Source: Streblospio benedicti
Lineage: Eukaryota > Annelida > Polychaeta > Spionida > Spionidae
Length of the DNA stretch: 64,000 nucleotides
Direction: 5' to 3'
Assembly (NCBI GenBank): GCA_019095985.1
Contig: CM032664.1
Span: 21,522,390-21,586,389 of the forward strand
How positions within the stretch are numbered: the stretch's first letter is position 1; each line of letters opens with the position of its first letter. The notes under the pieces are model-generated. The model saw nothing but the letters and a program-made list of their open reading frames with translations. It searched no databases and was not told the origin of the DNA. A program made the position numbers and the translations under genes. This document shows, in pieces, positions 12,101-21,100 of this stretch.

Positions 12101-15100
12101 TATCCTCCCTCTCTAGTAACTTGTGTGTTTCACTGTGTGTAATTGAGCCGGCGCGCACACACTCTACCATAACATACATCCAGTGACTCCTTTCCATACC
12201 TTTCATGATGCTGGCCGCACACTCCAGCTGGTGCTGCTCCAGGGCTTGCCTCAGGGCAGGCTCCAGCAGGTTAAACTGGTCCAGCTGACTGTGATATTTA
12301 CCGAGACAGCTGTGGACAGACTCATGGTAGCCACGCGTGATGGCGGCCAACAGAACATTGTGGGCCACTTCAGCCGAGCGGTAATCACGCGCAAAGTCAT
12401 GGTCACTGTCCAAATAGATTGGAGCTATTACTGGCCGATGCAGCCTCTACTCGATCTGATCGATGACGTCTGCGAGAACCTTTCCTGGTAGGCATGGTTG
12501 CGCTGCCTATGATTGTTACGTGTGGTCAGGGTGGTCACTCCCATGCAGCAGCCTGGTGTTCTCTCTTCCTATCTGATATCTTTTGTCAGATGGTGGCTAC
12601 TGCTGAAGTATGTGATGGTATCAAAATGCTTTCCTAGCGGTCATCTGTGCTGATGCGGACTTGACCCAAAAGACTGCGCCTACAAAATATGACAAATTAT
12701 ATTTCACTTTGTAAAGTCTCATGTAGCATCCTGTCTTCAGTTCCTATCCAGTATCTTTTTTTCAAATCGATACTGTAACTTGTGTTGGAATTTTATTTTT
12801 TGTTTCTTGTACACTGAGTAAGCAGGTTTCACTGCAATAACAGTGCAGTGACATGTCTTATTGGTTATTTTATTGTTTTTGGTTTACCCTATTAAGGCCA
12901 CACATGCAAAAATGGGGGACCCTTTTGAACAGGGATCTTCAAGCCTCTTCATGGGCTTGTAATATTTTTATAAATCTCCTTTCATGTTATTAAGTTGAAA
13001 TAATTGGTGAGGGGCCCTAAATTGCACACTATATGAAAGATGGCTTCTATTGTGAGGACTCAGATGGGAATTGCCATTCTTCATTCGGTCAGTATTTAGC
13101 GAATGAAGACTGAATCAAGTCGAATTAGAGGTATTGAACACCATTTTTTTTTTTTAAAGTTTTAGATAATTGAATACTGAATCCAAAACACTGTACCATA
13201 TTTGAACATGAAAATAGAATGTTGTTTAATAGAAATTATTAAATCATAACAATGTAACTATACATCACAAATACCACAAGACTTGAGTCATCCAAATCAT
13301 GCCTCATAAAAACTATGTTTGTGTCACTTATAGCCATTTTATGTAGACAATCAAGTAAAAGTAAATAGTTTCCACATAAAACAAATGAACTTCAAATAGT
13401 AGAGAGGTTCACAAATGACGTGAAGTGTCCACATGAGACAGGTGTATGCATTTACCTTATTTGTTTGGTGCTGCTTGTTTAAAATTGGTCCCTCACAAAT
13501 TCCAGGCTAATTCATCCAAGTCTTGTGTTTTAAGTAAAATAATGTTCATATCACTCGTAAATATATCCTGCGTCTTATATCTCTATGATATGATAATAAA
13601 GAAAAGTATTCCATTAGGTTTAATGTTTACTGGAAGACAGTTTCTTGTCTGTAACTTAAATGCTGCTTTTTTGTAAATGTACATTTTTTCCATTATCTCT
13701 ATTCAACATTAGGGAGCACTAAGATATTTGTTATTTTTTACAGTATAGTAACTCAAATATGTTGCTAACGTCTATCGATATCCCAATCAAATGGCTGATC
13801 TTATTAAAGCAGCCAAAGAAGTAGCTCCCAGTCTGTTGTTTGGGAGTTTTTGGCATGTCAGTAAAAAGTTCTTTAGTCATGGTAAATAGACTGAACAAGC
13901 TTTATTGACTGTCTCGGTATAATAATGCTTATGAATGGATATGAGTGGAAAATATGTTAACACACAGATCTTGGTTAAACCATTTTTCAAAAAACACATT
14001 CCAATTTATAATGTAAATGTAAAGGTTCATAGTCGTGATTCTAATGTGCTCTCATTAACGTATAGGTGCCACTGAGCAGTGTGCATAAACTGTGCAACTA
14101 CATGTATTTAGTGATGAGTTTGCTCAACATACACCACCAGACCGGGAATCGAACCAAGTCCACAAGTCCATGGTCACGAGTCCAACTCCCTATTATATCG
14201 ACTTGGCCACTACACATATATGATGAATAAAATGATAGAAGTTGACATGCATGGCTGTTTATATATTAAATGATAAGAGTTATAAGCATGTACATATACA
14301 TGTTATATGGATACTTATTCCCATGATCACTTAACATATTGTTAGGCGACTTTCCAATACAATATATATTGAGTATATATTCACACATTACTTAAATGAT
14401 ATACATGTAATGCCCATAATTGATACTCAGTTTTGTTTTTAAATGACATTTATTATGATGATGCTGAATTCACAACATGTATATGTATACATTTTTAAAG
14501 CAGTAATATGAGAAAAATATCCATATGTTCAGTATTGCCTTTGATTATAGAGGAAAAGTAATAGTTCATAACCACTAATGATAACCAACATTAAAAAGGT
14601 TTATAACCAATAATAGTTGGATTAATTTGCTTGTAAATTCAAGTGCATAAAGACATGTGAATGTAATGCGTTTAACAAAAGAAACGTCAGAATATCGTTA
14701 TACATGTAAAGCTTTTATCTTAATCACAAATCTTCTCCCTGTTTAATAAACACAAAATATCACAATTATCTAACATATTTTGGCAAGAACTACCTTAAAC
14801 ACAATATTTATCCGTGTAAAATTCATCTGTTTTTTGTTTCCATCCTCAGTCGCAGTAAGTCTGGGCCTTCGTCTCTGCCACTCTCGACCCACCCGGGTTT
14901 CCTGGCCAGCCTTTGTAACGGAGACGTCACACTACACTTCCAGGTAGCACCTCTAGACACAATGTACCCAACAACACAATGTCCTCTCATTAGGTATAAT
15001 ATTGCATCACTATTCTATATCGTCAAAGAAATAAATGTAAATGTGTTTATTTAGATTAAAATGTATTGTTTATTGCATTAAATATTAACAATTTATGTTC

Positions 15101-18100
15101 AGCTGTATTTATATGTAAAATTGGTGTTAATTTTGTCTTACTTACTTAGAGTCACAATTCATTGTGATCTTTTTGGGGTGATTGAGATTGATGATAATAA
15201 TTGAATATTCACATAGAAATCATGTGAATTTGTTCTCCTTTAATTCTGACCTCTGCCTTGCAGCATGAGCAGCCTTTATCACCCAGTGAGCGTGAGGCTG
15301 TGAACAGCCAGCGCCGTGCGTACGAGGCTGGAGGCAGCCAGGACGCACCGGCGCGACCCAGGACCAGGTGAGGGGCGAGGCTAGTGCTTGTCGCTCTGTC
15401 TGTTTCTGCCAATCTTCATCTATTTCGGATTTACTATTCAACTCACAAGTTTTTGAAAATAACCATGACCATACCAAATCAGCCCAGTTTACATAGCAAA
15501 CTTTAAAAACATCATTAAAAACCATGGCTCAAATGAGTATGAGTTAAGTGTTAAGTGTCAGGAAATCTAACCATTGTGCCCTTCATTTTCAAAACTATTT
15601 TTATGATATTTCCTATAAGCCCCCACCCCCACCCCCCCCCACGTTTGGTCCCAAAAACTGAAAAAACATGAACAGTATGAAATTTATTATTTTATGATTT
15701 TTGCCTTAAAAAATTTTTTTTCATGCACCAAAAAAATGTGTTAAAAAAAAAAAATATATCCAATGCCCTGGGCCTTTTGACTTTGACATAATGTGGACCC
15801 CCAATTTATGATAAATTTGATGGGCCTTTTGCTGAAACAGCAACCATATTCAATGATGAATAATAACACTGAAAGCCATATTTAACAAGAATAATAAATA
15901 TTAATTAATAATGAACAATGATATTTAACTGTGAATAACCACCTTGCATGTCGTGTGTCTCGCAGTGTGCTAGCAGAGGGCCAGCATGACTTTGTGAGCA
16001 CCCACTTCCAAACAGCCACCTACTGCACGTTCTGTGGCAAGAAGATCTGGCTGAAGACGGCGTTTCGCTGCACCGTCTGTCGGCTCGTGTGTCACAAGAA
16101 ATGCACGGAGCGATGTCAGCAGGCCACGATATGCTCCCGGTGAGTCTCCAAGTCTGTAAGCATTGTAAGATCGACAATGTGTCAGGGGGCGGAATCCCAT
16201 AACATAATGTTAGAGAATGATGAATAATGTAATGGAATATACATGTAGATAAACACTGTAGTATAATTACGTTATAGTAGGTTAAATATAGTAGAATAGT
16301 ATAGAGTACAGACCACTCTAAATACCCATGGTTGTATGCGTTCTTGGCAGATGACCACCGAGTAAACTTGCTTAACCCTTTGTCTATGAGCCATTTCATT
16401 GGTTTAAAAGGAAAAAAACATCGCTCACATTTTACTCCATCACAGATGTGATATTTGACTAAAGTATTGTAACGGCTTCCTTTTGTTGCTCTGTGTTAAT
16501 TTGTGTGTCACAAAAAATGCAAGGAAAAATGCCAACAGCCGACTAAATGTTCAGGATGACTACAAGAGTTTGAGTTTGTGAGTTTATTTAAGCATGCAAG
16601 GGAGTATGTGCAAGTTTTTAGGAGCAGTAGAGTGTCTTACACTTCGTCAAAGACTGGTTTATCGCTCAATATGTCAACTTGTACATTGGCTACTATATAT
16701 GTAAATTCTGCTTATGATGACAGTCCATTTGTCAGATTGAGCTCTTTGTTTTGTGAAGTGTATAGCTTTATGTTTGTCACTTTGCTAAGAGTCAATATAT
16801 GATAGTTAACTAGGTTGCTAGCTGCTACAATCCAGCAACTACTGGCAGAACTTTTATGACTGAAAGTCAGAAATGGCCGATGTTGAAAATCTTACAAATC
16901 TTCTATTCAGCCAAAAGATTTAATGCCAACTCGGGCATTGCCAGTTTGCCAGTGATCCATCAAGCCCATTTCCATCCCCATACATTATATAGTAGATCCT
17001 CATTATCAAATTTTATGTTATGTCGATGTTAGTTTAATTTCCCTTCAACCACATTTTGAATATATCAATTGGTTATCTCGACTCATGAGTATTGGCTATC
17101 GCAATCATTTTACTTCTGTTCTCTCTTCTCCATATATCAAACACATTCCTACCAGTATACTGACAAAACTGAAGACAGGTTTTACAACCCTAAGCTTCCA
17201 TTTAACTACATCAAGTGGCCCTGGTGTGACTAGAACTCCCGACCCCAAGGCTGTAAGACCAGAATGATACCATCATCCCAAGCAGCTTTACTGTTACCCC
17301 CACGAAATCAAACTAACAAGGTTGTACTATAATCTTGTCTGTAATTAGGACTTTAGAGGCTGACTTCTGCTAATAATGTTTGCAGTGATGGCTTCAAGCG
17401 GCGGGAGACTCCTCCCCCTGGCAACCCAGTATCCGAGGCAACCAAGCCTCGCGAGGAGGGCAGTGCCGGGGACAACGGCACCATGGCAACCACAACACCA
17501 AAGGAGAAAACGTCGTTCCTCAACAGATTCCGTAACCGTGGCGACAAGGGTATGTACTGCCATGTGTTCCCTCAAGTTATTGGGGGGGGGGGGGGGGGCT
17601 AGTGTGGAAGATTTAAGTTTTTTCTGAAGATTTTTACTGCTTTAAAACATCCTTCTTTTTTCCAAAAATCAATGTACTTTGATTTTTCTCCTATTGATGT
17701 TAGGAATCCAACATGTGAAGAATACCTTACCTGATATTTCTCTTTAACAAATTTCTTAAATGGTTTCGAGGAATCACAACTTTGGCTTTGGCTTCATGCT
17801 TCACCAAAAGGGAACCCCAAAGTCTTCCCCAAACGGAAATTTCAAACCAGACAATCCCCTACATTATCTTCCCATAAAAGATTTCCCTCACCAACCACTA
17901 CTATTCTTCCCGAACAAGAAATCCCCGCCTCATTCTGACCTATATACCTTTTCTTATCTTCCAAAACAGTCAATCCCCATATCTAGGCCATTCCATGCAC
18001 AAGTGAACATCCAGGGAATCCCCAACTTGGACTTTCCCCATTTTCCAGCCTCGTCGTCGTCCTCCAGCCCGAGTCGCCCGGCGCGGCCTCTGGAGATCCC

Positions 18101-21100
18101 GTCGGTGCTGGCTCAGCGGCGGAACTCTGCGAGCGAGGCTGAGGGAGCCGGGGACAGCGGGGGGGAGGGCGGCCGCGCGGGCAGGTTCCTCGCAGCCGTC
18201 AGCAGCAGCATGCCGCGCACGCGCTCGTCTACATCGCTCAAGGTGAGCCGGCGGGGGGCTAGTTGATTAGATGGTTGGCTGGGTGGCTAGCTGATTAGAT
18301 GGTTGGGTGGGTGGCTAGTTGATTAGATGGTTGGCTGGGTGGCTAGTTGGATGTGTGTCCGATGTGTTGGGTGGTTGGCTGGGTTGTTGATTGGCTGGAG
18401 GTTGATTGATTTGTTGATTGTGTGGTTGAGTGGGTAGTTGGCTAGATGGTAGACTGGTTGGTCAGGTGAGTGGGTGGATGGTTGATTGGTTGGTTGGTTG
18501 TGTGGTTGGTTTGGTAGTTCTGGCTGGGTAGTTGATTGGTTGGATGGTTGGTTGGTTGGCCAGGATGGTTGATTAGTTGGTTGGTTAGTTGATGGCTTCA
18601 GTGGGTGGGTAGATCTGTGGAATTTACAGGTTACTGAAGTGTTTTATTTATATTTATCATTGACATTGATGATACATATCATTAAAGAATAGAATAGACC
18701 TGCAATATGAGACTGACAATCAATTCTTTTAACATAGTTGGCAAAATCTAACTATTGATGTAATGTAAAACTGACACAAGCAGTACATCTGCCGATGCTT
18801 ATATTTAACGTATAATAAAAGGATATTATATTTACTAGTAAGCTATAGGATTTTTGTATATTTTCTTGTATCACACTTTCAGGACCTGCTAAAGGAGAGC
18901 AAGCCGCCGCCACCTCCCATCGCCCCCTCCAGTCAGGTGAGAACACATGGCTGTTACGACTCTTCTCAAGCCACTGCTTTTTTGTTTTATGTAGACCTAC
19001 ATATGTACCTATTTAAAACTGAGGCTTATTATCTGCAGCAATCAGCATTGAAAATACAACATTTTGATACTTCTTTTTCATCTACATTAACATTCTGCAT
19101 CCTGCATTCTCCAATAACCTAAATATACAAATCAGCCAAGAAATCTTGAATCATCATAAATGAAAGGTTGTTATTTAGTGAACGTGCACATGCAAGAGAT
19201 GTAAATCGGCTGGGCAAATAGCCGACATCGCTCTGGCAATACATGTATTTGCAGTCAGAGCAGGTAATTTTGACACAATTTCTCAGGCGATATTTTCTTG
19301 TGATAGACAGAAAATTGGAGAGCATGAAAGGGTCTTAAATATCGCCATGTCACTCAGGAGATTTAACCGTACACTTACACTGTTGTTAACCCCGTGCAGC
19401 CAGCGTCCTCCGACTCCGAGTCTGATGACGAGATGAACCTGCTGAAGTACTGGGAGCAGCAAAAGTCATCTGCCGGCAACTCAGCGGACGAACTGGTTGT
19501 CACGGCAGCCAAGGAGATGGGGAAGGAGCTGTTTGCGAGTCTAGACCCCACCGAGAGGAGGGAAAAGTTAGACTCAACCGTGAGTGTTAGGTGTTTTTGT
19601 ATGTCTATGACGGATGATTTTATACATTTATTATGAGCAGTGTCAATCGAATGGAGTCCCATATTGAGCTTTAAATATAGCAACTCCACTGTGAGTGTCG
19701 CATATTTATTTTCATTAATCTTTTCACAAGCTGAATATTTTTTTGTACAACAACCATCATAGGGGTGAGTTTCTTCAGAGTTCACCATAACAATGTCATC
19801 ACAAAGAAAAATCGTTTAATGATACTCATGTACATGCAAGAAATTTTGCCAAATACATTTTCAATATTTACAATGAAAATTTCACATTTGTATATCTCCA
19901 AAATACAATCCGTATGGAAAATGGAATCCAAGCTAGTCTGAAGAAATCAGTTCCACCCGGTGGAAAGTACTATAACGTCTATACATTACATGTATATAGT
20001 CACACCATAACAACCCTTAATTCTGATATCATATCACCAAATGGAGATCTCCAAGATGCGGCAAGAAATCGACTAGGAATCCATGAATCATGTCTGGAGA
20101 ACCTCATACAGCGAATAGTACTATATCTTCTATACCCCATAAAGTCTGATATCCTCTCCCCTTGTGTAGATCTCCAAGATGCAGCAGGAGATTGACCAGG
20201 AGTCCGAGCACCGTGCCGAGCTGGCGCGTCTGGAGAAGTCCGTCCCGGACGGTCGGCAGCGCGCGCTCATCCGAGCGAAGATCGACAAGTCCGACGACAA
20301 GATCCAGTCACTTGCCGTCCTCATGCTGCACTACTGCTCTGGTGGGTATCTGGTTGGCTGGTTGGCTGGCTGGTTGGTTGGTTGGTTGTAAGAAGAATAA
20401 GAATATTTTATTTCGGCATATATCGCATGTAAAATGTAAAATATGCCATAGAACAGCCAAATATGTATAATATGTATATATATATATGTGTAGAACGCTG
20501 TTCTGTTGGCTAGCTGGCTAGTTGGTTGTCTGGCTAACTGGCTGGTTGGTTGTTTGGCTGGCTAACTGGGTGGCTAGCTGGCTGGCTGGTTGGTTAGTTG
20601 GTTGGTCGGTTAGCTGGCTAGCTGGCTGGCTAGCTGTGTTAAGTAAATATAATACTATAGTTTAAACATTACAACTCGTGTGTATCTATCTATCTGTCTG
20701 GCTAGTTGTATTACAGTAAATATTAGAAGTACATTATAACTATAACTACAATCCAGTACATGATCAAGATAAGATTATGTTGTTAATCAAATTTACCGCA
20801 TTTACTTCTAGGTTTGCAGCATTGCTTGGACCAGGACACAGACCGAGCTGACGACAACCAATCAGCAGGCTCGTATCAACCAGACAGCTCCATCCAATCA
20901 CAGACTGGCTTAGATTTGGACCAATCAGAAGCCACTATTCTCCCACTCAACCAATCAGAAGCGAGCTTTCTCCAACCACAAAACTCTACAGAAAATCTAA
21001 GTAAGTTTGCAGATTTACCTCTTAATTATTGCAGAAAAGATGATGAATTAGGCTTGATAAAATTCTTAGGGAATATATAGTTTCTAAATATTTTTTGTAA

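Noticed and set aside
8439-12413. Reading the TAG/TAA stops as a reassigned genetic code
   Set aside because: TAA and TAG end other genes in the window normally (terminal exon B TAG, GT61 TAA, forkhead TAA), so reassignment is not supported.
15209-15525. Minus-strand frames over the PDZD8 exon at 15264
   Set aside because: Shadows of the GC-rich plus-strand exon.
17085-17280. tRNA-like block (ACTAGAACTCCCGACCCCAA) suggesting a SINE
   Set aside because: Only a B-box-like word is seen and it does not share the body of the SINE family found elsewhere.
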